64,000 nt of DNA from Vreelandella zhaodongensis (GCF_013415115.1 NZ_JACCDD010000009.1:85887-149886); one strand, 5' to 3'. Shown: positions 27,793 through 37,669, counted from the stretch's first letter. Numbers and translations: made by a program. The notes: generated from the letters alone by a model not told the origin.

Positions 27793-29994
27793 TTACTTTA
27801 CCGCTCTGGGGCACTGGGGGAAAGCATGCTGCTCAACCAATTGCCTTGTCGCGTCGCGGAGCCGTCGCATCGAGTCGCTATGCGCCTTAGCAAACGGCTG
27901 ATTTTGAAACGCCCAAGCCGCCAGCCGCTGATGCGCTAAACCACTTTCTGCATCCAACGGCCAGTGACTAGCCTCGCGAGCCAACGCCTGCAACGCCGAA
28001 CGGGCCAGCGCAGGGTCACGATGGGCAAAAGCGACATCCTGAGCAGCTTGCTGCTCAGCATTGCTAAGTGGCACGCGGGGCAGCGACGTCAGTAGTAACG
28101 CAACCACCGGCGCAGGCAGTGTCGCCAACTCAAAGGCCAGCAGGTTAGGTAGTGACGATGCAAACCCACGTTGCAGCGCCGTCAGTATCGCCTGTCCTTG
28201 TTCGTTTAGCGCTCGAGCCACCATAACCGCATATTCGCCGGTCGCGGCTTCTCGGGTGACTCCCAGGCGAACTGGCACAAACCCTAACGATCGCCAAAAC
28301 CGTAATAGCGCTTCCTCAGCACCGAACGTAGCACCATAAAGCGCCAGCCCTTGCTCGGCGGCGTTGCTCATATCATCGCTCAGCAGTTGTCGCGCTAACC
28401 CTTCACGCCGTCGCTTTGGGTGGGTAGCAATACGCACCACCCGACGCCAACGCGCCGTTAGCGCTTCACGGCTGCCGCTATGAGCCGCTAGCGACTGGGC
28501 AAGCAAATGTCCTTGCGGGCGACGCTCCCCTCGGGCCACTTGCTCGGCAAGCGGCGCATCAAACCCACCTTCTTCCCGAGCGACCAGAACGGCCTGGGGC
28601 TCTGCTTCGGCAACCACCATACGCAGCGTTGTCCCGGGACCATCTAACAATTGACGTAAATCACTCGGCGTCGTGCGGTAGTGAGATTGCACCAGCAGGC
28701 CAAATAATTTTTCAAGCAGCCCTTCTTGCTTAGCCAGTTGCGCCTGGGGGACCGCGATGGTCACTGTCTCGCCTTCGTGATGCGCTTGAGCAATCGGCAA
28801 GGGCGCATTGAGTAGCAGTAGCGACTGAATCGTAGTCTCCAGCGGATCGCCTGCCGACCAACGAATTGGCGCTTCCAGGCTAAGCGCCCGCCATTGAGGC
28901 GCTTGACGATTTAGCACCTCGCGAAAGCGCAACGCAAAACCGCGTCCAGAACCTTCATAACCGTGCACCGTCGTGGCAAACGCGATACGCGGAAATGCGG
29001 CAAGCCACTCAGCCAACAAGGCTGCCGGCATTGCCGCTGCTTCATCCACTAACAAGTAGCTGCCACTCCCTCCCAGCGTGGCCTGATGCACTTGCTCGGT
29101 TAGAGCATCAGGCGCTAAAAAGCACAGGTTACTGCCATTGGGATGTTCAAAACGCCCAGGGCTTACCCGCCGCCCTTCAGGGCATAGTGACGTCACTCTC
29201 GAAAATAAGCTTTCCACTGCACTAATTCGAGGTGCTGTTACCACAACCTGGGGCACACCTTTAGTTAACAGCCGCACGCAGGCAATGCCCAGCGCGGCGC
29301 TTTTGCCACGCCCTCGGTCAGCAGTAATAACCAACGGACGACGACGTTTTAGACCCACTAACGCGGTCACCGCCCGCGCCTGATCTGCTGTTAAGCAGTC
29401 GGTATCTTCCCATGGCAGCCCAATGGATGGGCTGGGGGGCAATTTAGGCAGCGAAAGCCCCCCTCCTACTGACCAACGAACAATGGTGTTCGCTTCGCTT
29501 AGCTGACGCGCCAAGCGAGCAAGGTAGTGAGCCGTCAGTGACTCCCAGAGCCAAGGATAATCGGCAAAACGGGCATAATCAGGATCCGGCTGAGCCCCCC
29601 AGTTACTTGGCGTAATAACCACCAGTAGCCCACCAGCACACACTGTACCTGCCAGAGCCCCTAGGGCATCAGGGTCTAACCCTTGATGTCCACCGACATC
29701 CACGATGACCAACTGATGCTCTGCGCCAAGGCGGGTTCGCGCCTTGCGGGCGGATAAACAAGAGGAAACGGGTGACTCACGCTCATCGCCCACCCACAAG
29801 GGCGCCTGCCACGCCGCCGCTTCCCAAAGCTCAGCCGCCTGCTGACGAGCCTTCTCTGCAGGGCCATCAAGCCACACTAGCGTCCGCCAGCGACGTCGCC
29901 CCAGGCGGGTGGCATAGTTAATCAAGGCGGCCGTTTGCTTAGCGCGCAAAGCAATGCCTGCAGCCTGATTATCAATGCAACGGGACGGGCACAT
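27793..29994 (-). CDS. tmcA: tRNA(Met) cytidine acetyltransferase
   Basis: A 733-residue multidomain enzyme that acetylates C34 of elongator tRNA-Met. The RecA-like helicase part carries the Walker A TADRGRGKSAALGIA (about residues 225-239) and the acidic Walker B LVDEAAAMPAALL. The GNAT part follows with RRVVRIATHPKRRREGLARQLL. The size agrees with the family (E. coli 671; this one has a longer C-terminal region). AAGGAG precedes the start at 29994. Confidence 0.94.
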   Translation of the reverse strand: MCPSRCIDNQAAGIALRAKQTAALINYATRLGRRRWRTLVWLDGPAEKARQQAAELWEAAAWQAPLWVGDERESPVSSCLSARKARTRLGAEHQLVIVDVGGHQGLDPDALGALAGTVCAGGLLVVITPSNWGAQPDPDYARFADYPWLWESLTAHYLARLARQLSEANTIVRWSVGGGLSLPKLPPSPSIGLPWEDTDCLTADQARAVTALVGLKRRRPLVITADRGRGKSAALGIACVRLLTKGVPQVVVTAPRISAVESLFSRVTSLCPEGRRVSPGRFEHPNGSNLCFLAPDALTEQVHQATLGGSGSYLLVDEAAAMPAALLAEWLAAFPRIAFATTVHGYEGSGRGFALRFREVLNRQAPQWRALSLEAPIRWSAGDPLETTIQSLLLLNAPLPIAQAHHEGETVTIAVPQAQLAKQEGLLEKLFGLLVQSHYRTTPSDLRQLLDGPGTTLRMVVAEAEPQAVLVAREEGGFDAPLAEQVARGERRPQGHLLAQSLAAHSGSREALTARWRRVVRIATHPKRRREGLARQLLSDDMSNAAEQGLALYGATFGAEEALLRFWRSLGFVPVRLGVTREAATGEYAVMVARALNEQGQAILTALQRGFASSLPNLLAFELATLPAPVVALLLTSLPRVPLSNAEQQAAQDVAFAHRDPALARSALQALAREASHWPLDAESGLAHQRLAAWAFQNQPFAKAHSDSMRRLRDATRQLVEQHAFPQCPRAVK

Positions 29995-30328
29995 AGCGAC
30001 TCCTTAAAACAGCTTTTCACTTACAACTTTGGTTTAACCACATTACCTTTTTCAACGCTTTTTAGCTTATCTGAGTGGTTAGCAGCTCCACTAAAAAAAA
30101 CACAACCATCTGTTTTTTAATAACTTATGAGATTTAAAGCCGACTAACTTGAGCGTTAGCTTCCTTTGATTACTGATATTGCGCTGCAGCGGGTGGAGTG
30201 TGCTAGCTTAGCGAAGCAGCGTGGCTAACATTTGCTTTACGTAAACGTAAACACTGCCACGTTACATTTCCTGCATTCAGGTAACGAACACTAATAACGC
30301 CAATCGCCAAAATACCAGGAAACAAACA
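29995..30328. other. Divergent spacer between tmcA and the TRAP operon
   Basis: A 334-base, A/T-rich spacer with no open frame of note. Near the TRAP side, the palindrome TTTACGTAAA (30236-30245) overlaps a direct repeat GTAAACGTAAAC (30241-30252), and could be an operator for the TRAP operon. No regulator gene is adjacent. Confidence 0.5.
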
Positions 30329-31432
30329 ATGAAAAAGACCACTAAATTTACGCTAACCAGCCTTGCCGCTGGCGTTGCTTTTGCCGCACTTACATCGACG
30401 GCTCAGGCACAAGAGCAGTGGACAATGACCACTACTTGGCCAGACAACATTGATCTCATTAAAATTGACCAGTACTGGGCTGATTTAGTCAACAAACTGG
30501 CAGGTGACGAGCTGCAAATCAATTTCCGCGCGGGCGGAACGTTGATGCCCGGCACAGAAGTCTTTGATGCCACCGAAACGGGCAGTATCGAAGCGGCTGG
30601 CGATTGGCCAGGCTACTGGGCAGGCTTGAATCCGGCGTTTTCACCACTGGCGACCACCACTAGTCTGTTCAACGGTGTGGATTACTTGAACTGGATCCAA
30701 CAATGGGGCGGCCGAGAGCTCTATGAAGAGATCTATGGTCAGTACGACATGATGTATCTGCCCTACGGCATTACCAACAATGAATCCGGCTTTATGGGCC
30801 GCACGCCCATCGAGAGCCTCGCTGACTTAGAAGGCAAGCGCCTACGCCTATCTGGCCGTGACCAAGGCCGCGTACTGGAACAGTTAGGTGGCTCCCAGGT
30901 GACACTAGCGGGCGGCGAAGTGTACCAAGCCATTGAGCGTGGCGTGATCGATGCGGGTGAGTTTTCTACGCCCGGCGTTGATTATAAAGTCGGCTTTGCT
31001 GAAGTGGCTGACTACTGGGCGACGCCTGGCTGGCACCAGTCGGCAAGTGTCTTCGGCGTGATGATCAATAAAGATGCCTGGGATGCGCTCTCCGAAGAGA
31101 CCCAGGAAAAACTGAGAATCGCTGCCGAGGCGACCATGGCGTGGTCGCTTTCTTGGTCAGAGCGTGAATCCACCGATGCTACCCAAAAGTTTATTGACGC
31201 TGGCGTGACGATCAATCAATTCTCAGAAGAGGATTTGGATCGCATCCAGGAAATCACCAACGAGGTGATTGTACGTGGTGCCTGTGAGCACGCCGACCAT
31301 GCCAAGGTCTACCACTCCATGATTACTTACCTGCAAGAGTACGCTGTTTGGCGTGACGTCTCTGCGCCGTACAACATGAGCCGTACCCTAGATAACCTGC
31401 CCTCTTTGGAAGAGATCGAAGCCTGCCTATAA
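30329..31432 (+). CDS. TRAP transporter solute-binding protein (DctP, 2-oxoacid/monocarboxylate type)
   Basis: A 367-residue periplasmic receptor with a signal peptide cleaved near ALTSTAQA-QEQW. It belongs to the TRAP DctP family; the segments AATGS-type GSIEAAGDWPGYW and ADYWATPGWHQSASVFGVMINKDAW resemble the subfamily represented by TakP and related monocarboxylate receptors, so a 2-oxoacid or lactate-like ligand is a reasonable guess only. Signal and AGGAAAC ribosome site support the start. First gene of a complete TRAP operon; a hairpin separates it from the permeases. Confidence 0.9.
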   Translation: MKKTTKFTLTSLAAGVAFAALTSTAQAQEQWTMTTTWPDNIDLIKIDQYWADLVNKLAGDELQINFRAGGTLMPGTEVFDATETGSIEAAGDWPGYWAGLNPAFSPLATTTSLFNGVDYLNWIQQWGGRELYEEIYGQYDMMYLPYGITNNESGFMGRTPIESLADLEGKRLRLSGRDQGRVLEQLGGSQVTLAGGEVYQAIERGVIDAGEFSTPGVDYKVGFAEVADYWATPGWHQSASVFGVMINKDAWDALSEETQEKLRIAAEATMAWSLSWSERESTDATQKFIDAGVTINQFSEEDLDRIQEITNEVIVRGACEHADHAKVYHSMITYLQEYAVWRDVSAPYNMSRTLDNLPSLEEIEACL

Positions 31433-31445
31433 GGCGCTTGAGTGC

Positions 31446-31466
31446 CGCCCCAGCAATGCTGGGGCG
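31446..31466 (+). terminator. Intra-operon hairpin between TRAP receptor and permease genes
   Basis: A perfect 9-bp stem CGCCCCAGC/GCTGGGGCG with a 3-base loop, 14 bases after the receptor stop and without a long T-run. It probably attenuates read-through or stabilises the receptor mRNA, giving more receptor than permease. Confidence 0.6.
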
Positions 31467-31494
31467 ATTTATGTGCTGACTGCGGAGACCTTCC

Positions 31495-31998
31495 ATGAAT
31501 GCGATTGCCAAGGCGATCGATGCACTTAACGAGCTGTTTGGCCGCATCATCGCTCCGTTAATTGCCATCATTACCCTAATTGTACTGTATGACATTGGGT
31601 CACGTTTTTTCGTCGGCCGCCCCAGCGACTGGGCATTTGACGTGACCAAAATGCTGTTTGGTGCCCACTTTATGCTGATGGCGGCTTATGGGCTTCGCCA
31701 CCACGCTCATGTCGAAGTGGACGTCATTAAGCGACTTCTCTCACGTAAACGCCAGGCAGTGCTTGAGATACTCGGTTATCTCATTTTCTTTGTTCCCTTT
31801 ATATGGATGCTGATTACCTACGGGTGGCGATTCTTCGATCGCTCTTTCAGTCGCGGTGAAACCACCTACGGCATGGTATCGATTCCCGTATATCCCATTA
31901 AGGGCGTTATTGTGGTCGCTGCTGTCCTCATCTTGCTGCAGGCAATCGCCATTGTGCTGCGTGCCATTATTCAGTTGCGCGAGGAGAAATCAGCATGA
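31495..31998 (+). CDS. TRAP transporter small permease subunit (DctQ)
   Basis: A 167-residue, four-helix membrane protein. The DctQ-typical feature is the central FGAHFMLMAAYGLRHHAHVEVDV region between helices 2 and 3. It partners with the large DctM subunit that follows. GGAG lies eight bases upstream of the start; the stop overlaps the next start as ATGA. Confidence 0.9.
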   Translation: MNAIAKAIDALNELFGRIIAPLIAIITLIVLYDIGSRFFVGRPSDWAFDVTKMLFGAHFMLMAAYGLRHHAHVEVDVIKRLLSRKRQAVLEILGYLIFFVPFIWMLITYGWRFFDRSFSRGETTYGMVSIPVYPIKGVIVVAAVLILLQAIAIVLRAIIQLREEKSA

Positions 31999-33329
31999 AC
32001 CTGAGTCCTGAACTGCTTGCGCTAGTGATGTTTGGCGGACTGCTTATTGGCTTATTCATGGGTCACCCACTTGCCTTTGTGTTAGGCGGTGTGGCGGTTA
32101 TTGGTGCTTTTTTAGGCCCCGGCGAACGCGTATTAGGAACGTTGATTAATAATATTTATGGCAATGCCATGGACAACTACGTTCTGGTGGCCATTCCCCT
32201 GTTTGTCTTAATGGCAAGATTTCTAAACGATTCTGGCGTCACCGAGAAAATGTTTGATGCCATGCGTTTGCTACTTGCCAATCTACGTGGTGGCTTAGCA
32301 CTCACTGTCGTCATCGTATCGGTATTACTCGCAGCAACCACCGGCATTGTCGGTGCATCGATTGCGGTCATGGGGATGATTGCGCTGGTGCCAATGCTTA
32401 AATATGGCTACAACAAAGAGCTCAGTGCTGGGGTCATTATGGCAAGTGGCTGTTTGGGCATTCTTATTCCCCCCAGTATCATGCTCATCTTGATGGCTAG
32501 TTACTCGCCTGTTTCTGTCGGTGCGTTGTTCGCTGGCGCCATGGTTCCAGGTGTCATGCTTGGCTTTATGTACGCCATGTATGTGCTACTAATTTGTCAC
32601 TTCAAGCCCTCCTACGGGCCACCCGTACCAAAGGCTGAACGGGCTGAAGTCAGCACGAAACAACTGCTGATTATGCTGGGCAAATACGTCGTGCCACCAA
32701 TGTCGCTGATACTTGGGGTTTTAGGGGCGCTGTTTACTGGTGTTGCTACTGCGACGGAAGCATCCGCGATTGGCGTACTTATCGCTTTTATTCTGTTTTT
32801 AATCTTCGGTGACCGAAAAATTTCCACGTGCTACAACACCCTGATTGACGCTGGTAAAACCACCACTATGGTCATGCTAGTACTTGTAGGTGCGACGGCG
32901 TTTACAGGGGTTTTCTCACGCGGCGGTGGCATGCAGGTCATTCAGGATTTATTGCTAGCGATGCCCGGCGGCACTACCGGCGCGTTGATTATGATGCTGT
33001 TTTTAGTCTTTATCCTAGGCATGTTCCTTGACTGGACAGGCATCGTACTGCTCAGCTTCCCTATCATGCTGCCCATTGTCCAACAAATGGGCGTAGATCC
33101 GCTCTGGTTCGTTGTCATGGTGGCCGTGGTATTACAAACCTCTTTCCTAACGCCACCATTTGGCTACGCGCTGTTCTACCTGAAAGGCGTATCGCCACCA
33201 GGAATAGAGATCGTTCACCTCTATAAAGCTGTGATACCTTTTGTCGCACTGATACTGCTGGCATGCATGCTAATGGCTTTCTTCCCATGGCTCGTAACCG
33301 GCCTACCTGGCCTGATGGTAGGGTATTAA
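31995..33329 (+). CDS. TRAP transporter large permease subunit (DctM)
   Basis: A 444-residue protein of the DctM type with about twelve helices. Recognisable segments are the N-terminal GLFMGHPLAFVLGGVAVIG, GCLGILIPPSIMLILMASYSPVSVGALFAGAMVPG and the C-terminal FLTPPFGYALFYLKGVSPPG. It forms the Na+-coupled translocation channel with DctQ. A strong terminator follows, so the operon is receptor, small subunit, large subunit. Confidence 0.95.
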   Translation: MNLSPELLALVMFGGLLIGLFMGHPLAFVLGGVAVIGAFLGPGERVLGTLINNIYGNAMDNYVLVAIPLFVLMARFLNDSGVTEKMFDAMRLLLANLRGGLALTVVIVSVLLAATTGIVGASIAVMGMIALVPMLKYGYNKELSAGVIMASGCLGILIPPSIMLILMASYSPVSVGALFAGAMVPGVMLGFMYAMYVLLICHFKPSYGPPVPKAERAEVSTKQLLIMLGKYVVPPMSLILGVLGALFTGVATATEASAIGVLIAFILFLIFGDRKISTCYNTLIDAGKTTTMVMLVLVGATAFTGVFSRGGGMQVIQDLLLAMPGGTTGALIMMLFLVFILGMFLDWTGIVLLSFPIMLPIVQQMGVDPLWFVVMVAVVLQTSFLTPPFGYALFYLKGVSPPGIEIVHLYKAVIPFVALILLACMLMAFFPWLVTGLPGLMVGY

Positions 33330-33352
33330 CTCCTCTCTTCACGCTAGTCCTT

Positions 33353-33379
33353 AAACCCTCGCTAACGCGGGGGTTTTTT
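33353..33379 (+). terminator. Rho-independent terminator of the TRAP operon
   Basis: A 10-bp stem AAACCCTCGC/GCGGGGGTTT with one T-G pair and a 4-base loop, then T-rich sequence. Confidence 0.85.
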
Positions 33380-33492
33380 ATTTATGAGGAGCGGGTTAGC
33401 TGCAGCAATCTAGCGCAAGTGATACTATTTGCATCCGCTATTTTTTCGCATTGACGAGCCAAGCTGCCAACCTCGTCCAAGGAGACAACGAC

Positions 33493-35193
33493 GTGTCTAC
33501 GCCTGCTCGCCGCTCACCCTCGGCTCCGCTTTCAGGTTTTGCTTCACGCTTTACGCTGTCGCTAAGCCCTTGGTCAATTGCCCTATTTCTGATCGCCCTG
33601 ACGGTGGCACTCCCCATACTGGTGGTGTTCAGCCATATTTTCATGCCGACAGAAGGCGTTTGGCAGCACCTCGCCAGCACCGTGTTGCCTCGCTATCTTT
33701 CCAATACCTTCTGGTTAGTGCTGTGGGTGGGGCTAGGTACGCTAATTATCGGTGCGGGTACTGCGTGGCTGGTGGTCATGTGCCGGTTCCCAGGTAAGCG
33801 TGTTTTCGAATGGGCATTGCTGTTGCCTCTCGCCGTGCCCACTTATGTGATTGCCTACGCCTATACGGACTTTTTACAAGTTGCGGGACCACTGCAAAGC
33901 GTTCTGCGCGAATGGTTTAGCTGGCAGGTTGGCGATTACTACTTCCCGAACGTGCGCTCCCTGGGCGGCGCAGCGACGCTGATTACCTTTGTGCTCTACC
34001 CGTATGTCTACCTGTTGGCCCGTGCGTCATTTCTTGAACAGTCCGTATGTGTACTGGATGTCGGACGCACGCTTGGCCGCGGGCCTTGGCACTTATTTGC
34101 CAGCGTCGCCCTGCCGCTGGCGCGACCGGCGCTGGTGGGGGGCGTTTCACTGGTGCTGATGGAAACCCTTAATGAGTTTGGGGCGGTACAATTTTTTGGC
34201 GTAGACACCTTTACAACAGGCATTTATCGAACGTGGTTTGGCTTAGGTGAGCCGGTAGCAGCCGCCCAATTAGCGGCTTGCCTGCTGACATTTGTGATTG
34301 TGCTGGTGTTACTGGAGCGTTACTCACGAGGTAAGCGTCGCTACTTCCACACCACTAACCGCTATCAGCAGCTGCCCGAATATCGCCTGCGTGGCTGGAA
34401 AGCCTTGGGGGCAACACTCGCGTGTTTCTTACCCATTTTAATCGGTTTTTTATTACCCAGCGGCATTTTGCTGAACCTGGCCATTGAGACCGGCGACAGC
34501 CTGTTTGGCACACGCTTTATCGGTTTTGCTGTCAACAGCTTAAGCCTTTCCGCCACGGCCGCACTCCTGGCAGTGGGTCTGGCAGTGCTGCTGAGCTATG
34601 GCGTTAGGCTCCACAACTCACCTAGCGCACGGCTATTTACCCGTATTGCGGCGATGGGCTATGCCATTCCGGGTTCCGTTGTCGCTGTGGGTATTTTGAT
34701 TCCCTTTGCCTGGCTGGATAACACCCTAAATACGTGGCTGCACGCACACTATGGCAAAATCATCGGGTTGGTGTTTAGCGGCTCAGCGTTTATCTTAATT
34801 TACGCCTATGTCGTGCGCTTTTTGGCGGTTTCATTCAATGCAGTAGAAGCGAGCCTGGGTAAGGTCACGCCCAGCATGGATGCAGCTTCTCGCACCCTAG
34901 GCCAAACCGCCGGTGGCACGCTCCGCCGTATTCACACGCCACTAATGCGCAGCAGCTTGCTAGCGGCCGGCATTTTGGTATTCGTAGATGCCATGAAGGA
35001 ACTGCCCGCCACCATTATCCTGCGGCCTTTCAACTTTGACACCCTGGCAGTACGCGCTCATAGCCTCGCTTCTGACGAACGCTTGGCAGAGGCCTCGACA
35101 GCATCGCTGACCATTGTCGTCGTGGGGATTTTGCCGGTCATTCTACTCAGCTTGGCAATGCGTCGGGCGCGCCCTGGTAGCCAGGCTGAGTAG
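33493..35193 (+). CDS. fbpB: Fe3+ ABC transporter permease (FbpB type)
   Basis: A 566-residue fused permease with two copies of the six-helix ABC permease domain, as in FbpB/SfuB. Each half has an EAA loop: LDVGRTLGRGPWHLFASVALPLARP and MDAASRTLGQTAGGTLRRIHTPLMRS. The GTG start at 33493 is chosen for its AAGGAG site at eight bases; a TTG at 33451 lacks one. It couples to the FbpC ATPase encoded convergently next door and to the FbpA receptor 3 kb away. It should import ferric iron delivered by the periplasmic receptor. Confidence 0.88.
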   Translation: MSTPARRSPSAPLSGFASRFTLSLSPWSIALFLIALTVALPILVVFSHIFMPTEGVWQHLASTVLPRYLSNTFWLVLWVGLGTLIIGAGTAWLVVMCRFPGKRVFEWALLLPLAVPTYVIAYAYTDFLQVAGPLQSVLREWFSWQVGDYYFPNVRSLGGAATLITFVLYPYVYLLARASFLEQSVCVLDVGRTLGRGPWHLFASVALPLARPALVGGVSLVLMETLNEFGAVQFFGVDTFTTGIYRTWFGLGEPVAAAQLAACLLTFVIVLVLLERYSRGKRRYFHTTNRYQQLPEYRLRGWKALGATLACFLPILIGFLLPSGILLNLAIETGDSLFGTRFIGFAVNSLSLSATAALLAVGLAVLLSYGVRLHNSPSARLFTRIAAMGYAIPGSVVAVGILIPFAWLDNTLNTWLHAHYGKIIGLVFSGSAFILIYAYVVRFLAVSFNAVEASLGKVTPSMDAASRTLGQTAGGTLRRIHTPLMRSSLLAAGILVFVDAMKELPATIILRPFNFDTLAVRAHSLASDERLAEASTASLTIVVVGILPVILLSLAMRRARPGSQAE

Positions 35194-35218
35194 TTAAAAG
35201 TCGTTGAAAAGCAAATAA

Positions 35219-36316
35219 TTAACGTGGAAAGATAAATACCTGAGAGTGGTCTAAGTCGATATCAATCGGCTGGCCCTCTTGGGGCAAAAACACCCCAGGC
35301 ACCCTGGCATGAAGGTGTGCTTCCTGACCATCTTCACCATGCGCGCAAAGGTGAATCAGACTAGAACGACCCAGTAGCTTAGCCATAACAACATGGCTAT
35401 GGTCATGCGCATCGCTAGGCAAGTCACGCTCTTTAATGCGCAATGCTTCAGGGCGAATCATGACCTGAACATCGCTATCGTCAGGCAGCCAGCTGGCATC
35501 CACCGCGCCAACAGGCGTTTGAACCACACCACCTTTCACCACGCCCTCGAGCTCGTTCACTTCCCCAAAAAAGGTCACCACAAACGGATCAATGGGGGTG
35601 CAGTAAAGCTCTCGTGGCGTTCCTGTTTGAACGATCTTGCCATCTCGCATCAGCGCGATTCGATCCGCCATAAACATGGCTTCTTCAGGGTCGTGGGTTA
35701 CCAGCAGCGTTGCCGAACCCAACTTTTTCAACACGTGTAGCGTGTCATCACGAATCCGATCCCGCAGCCGTGCATCCAAGCTGGAAAACGGTTCATCTAA
35801 CAACATTAGTTTTGGTGTGGGTGCTAGCGCACGGGCCAAGGCGACGCGTTGCTGCTGACCACCAGATAGCATATGAGGATAGGTGTCAACGTAGTCGGCC
35901 ATACCCAGTTGGCCCAATAGCTCTATGGCTCGCGCTCGGCGCTGGCCGGAAGGCAGCTGCTTGAGACCAAAGGTGACGTTTTCGAGCACGCTTAAATGGG
36001 GAAACAGTGCCGAATCTTGGAACGCAAGGCCGACATTGCGCTTTTCTGGTGGCACATGACGCTTACCTGGTTTGGCAATCGCCTGCCCATCGAGACTTAC
36101 CGCTCCTTCTTGCACTACTTCGAGCCCTGCAGCAATACGCAGCAACGTCGTTTTACCACAGCCAGAAGGGCCTAATAGGCAAACAACTTCACCAGGCGCA
36201 ATGTCAAGATCGATACCTTTGACGACCTTATTAGCCGCAAAGGTATGCTGAACACCACGCAACGAAAGCGCCAATGCAGGGGCTGACACGTCGGAAAGTG
36301 ACACGGTTGCCGTCAT
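35219..36316 (-). CDS. fbpC: Fe3+ ABC transporter ATP-binding protein (FbpC type)
   Basis: A 365-residue ATPase with all ABC motifs: Walker A GPSGCGKTT, Q-loop region VGLAFQDSALFPHLSV, signature LSGGQQQRVALARAL, Walker B LMLLDEPFSSLD and the switch His in LLVTHD. The C-terminal TOBE-like domain (MIRPEALRIKERD) and the FbpC-style LYCTPIDPFVVTFFGEVNEL are present. The start at 36316 gives the usual N-terminus; the frame continues 19 codons upstream. The gene faces away from fbpA, with two Fur-box-like sites in the shared spacer. Confidence 0.9.
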   Translation of the reverse strand: MTATVSLSDVSAPALALSLRGVQHTFAANKVVKGIDLDIAPGEVVCLLGPSGCGKTTLLRIAAGLEVVQEGAVSLDGQAIAKPGKRHVPPEKRNVGLAFQDSALFPHLSVLENVTFGLKQLPSGQRRARAIELLGQLGMADYVDTYPHMLSGGQQQRVALARALAPTPKLMLLDEPFSSLDARLRDRIRDDTLHVLKKLGSATLLVTHDPEEAMFMADRIALMRDGKIVQTGTPRELYCTPIDPFVVTFFGEVNELEGVVKGGVVQTPVGAVDASWLPDDSDVQVMIRPEALRIKERDLPSDAHDHSHVVMAKLLGRSSLIHLCAHGEDGQEAHLHARVPGVFLPQEGQPIDIDLDHSQVFIFPR

Positions 36317-36376
36317 TATTTCACCATTGTTTCGTTCACCTGCGACATGATAAACGAGTGCCGCTGCGAACACGGT

Positions 36377-36391
36377 TGAAAGTTATTTACA
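36377..36391. promoter_or_regulatory. Candidate Fur box upstream of fbpC
   Basis: TGAAAGT-T-ATTTACA fits the 7-1-7 Fur consensus TGATAAT-N-ATTATCA at 10 of 14 positions, about 60 bases before the fbpC start. Confidence 0.45.
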
Positions 36392-36516
36392 TTCTATTTT
36401 CTATTGGTTGGAGATGCACGCGTCAGGCCGAAAATAGAGATGCGTTTCATTACTATTTAACTTGACGACACGATTTGGAAGCGTTTCAATAGACCTTTGT
36501 CGCTAATGCAACTTAT

Positions 36517-36531
36517 TATCATAAACATTCA
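36517..36531. promoter_or_regulatory. Candidate Fur box upstream of fbpA
   Basis: TGCAACT-T-ATTATCA matches the 7-1-7 Fur consensus at 11 of 14 positions, including the whole right half, 11 bases before the fbpA start. Confidence 0.5.
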
Positions 36532-36542
36532 GGGTATTTGTC

Positions 36543-37568
36543 ATGAAAAAAGCGTGTCTCTCTGCTTCTGTCGCTGCCATCATGGCGAGTTCTGCTTTTG
36601 CAAGCAGCGCACTCGCTAACGAAGTCAACATTTACTCCGCTCGCCACTATGATTCGGACGAAATTCTTTACAAAGCGTTCACTGAAGAGACTGGCATTAA
36701 GGTCAATGTACTAGAAGGCGATTCTGACCAATTGATGGAGCGTATGCAGCGCGAAGGCATTGCTAGTCCCGCTGACGTCATGCTCACCGTTGACGCTGGC
36801 CGCCTTTGGCGCGCCGAGCAAGATGGCCTGTTCCAGAGCGTTGATTCTGAGATACTTAACGAGCGCATTCCTGAGTCCATGCGCCACCCTGAAGGCAAGT
36901 GGTTCGGCTTTAGCCAACGCGCACGCGTCATTTTTTATAACCGTGAAAACTTCGATCCCAGCCAAATTTCGAGCTACGAAGATTTAGCCGATCCACAGTT
37001 TGAGGGGCAAGTATGTATTCGCTCTTCGAACAACATTTATAACCAATCGCTACTGGCTTCAATGATCGAGCACCACGGTGAAGAGGGTGCACAAGAGTGG
37101 GCTCAGGGCGTTGTTAACAACTTAGCACGCAACCCAGAAGGTGGCGACACGGACCAAATCCGTGGCGCTGCTAGCGGCGAATGCGATCTAGCCGTCGCTA
37201 ACCATTATTACTACGTGCGCTTGCTACACTCTGATAACGAATCTGATCGTGAAACCGCGCGTAAAGTCGGCGTTATCTTCCCCAACCAGGATGACCGTGG
37301 CACCCACATTAACGTCGGTGGAGCAGGCTTAGTCGCCAATGCTCAAAACCCTGAAAACGGCACTCGCTTCCTGGAGTTTTTAGCCTCTGACGACGCCCAG
37401 GAAGTATTAGCAGGTCGTAACTATGAGTTCCCCGTTGTTGAAGGCATCAAGAAAAATCCGGTGCTTGAATCTTGGGGTGATTTTGCAAAAGACGATATCA
37501 ACATCAGCATCCTGGGCGAAAACAACCCAGAGGCCATTCGTATATCTGACCGTGTGAACTGGCGCTAA
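36543..37568 (+). CDS. fbpA: Fe3+ ABC transporter substrate-binding protein (FbpA/IdiA type)
   Basis: A 341-residue periplasmic receptor with a signal peptide ending near SSALA-NEV. The metal-site tyrosines of the FbpA/FutA class are in ANHYYYVRLL, and the core opening NIYSARHYDSDEILYKAFTEETGIKVNVLEGDSDQLMERMQREG is typical. It binds ferric iron and hands it to the permease. It stands as its own plus-strand unit, ended by a strong terminator shared with polA. A Fur-box-like site overlaps its leader. Confidence 0.93.
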   Translation: MKKACLSASVAAIMASSAFASSALANEVNIYSARHYDSDEILYKAFTEETGIKVNVLEGDSDQLMERMQREGIASPADVMLTVDAGRLWRAEQDGLFQSVDSEILNERIPESMRHPEGKWFGFSQRARVIFYNRENFDPSQISSYEDLADPQFEGQVCIRSSNNIYNQSLLASMIEHHGEEGAQEWAQGVVNNLARNPEGGDTDQIRGAASGECDLAVANHYYYVRLLHSDNESDRETARKVGVIFPNQDDRGTHINVGGAGLVANAQNPENGTRFLEFLASDDAQEVLAGRNYEFPVVEGIKKNPVLESWGDFAKDDINISILGENNPEAIRISDRVNWR

Positions 37569-37608
37569 ATACGGTGGCCCGCTTGGCCGCTGCATAACGC
37601 ACCACAAA

Positions 37609-37639
37609 AAAACACCTGCAGTTTCGCTGCAGGTGTTTT
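37609..37639. terminator. Bidirectional terminator between fbpA and polA
   Basis: A perfect 13-bp stem AAAACACCTGCAG/CTGCAGGTGTTTT with loop TTTCG. Confidence 0.92.
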
Positions 37640-37669
37640 GCATTTAAGTGCTGAAGGCCTAGCGTGGTT

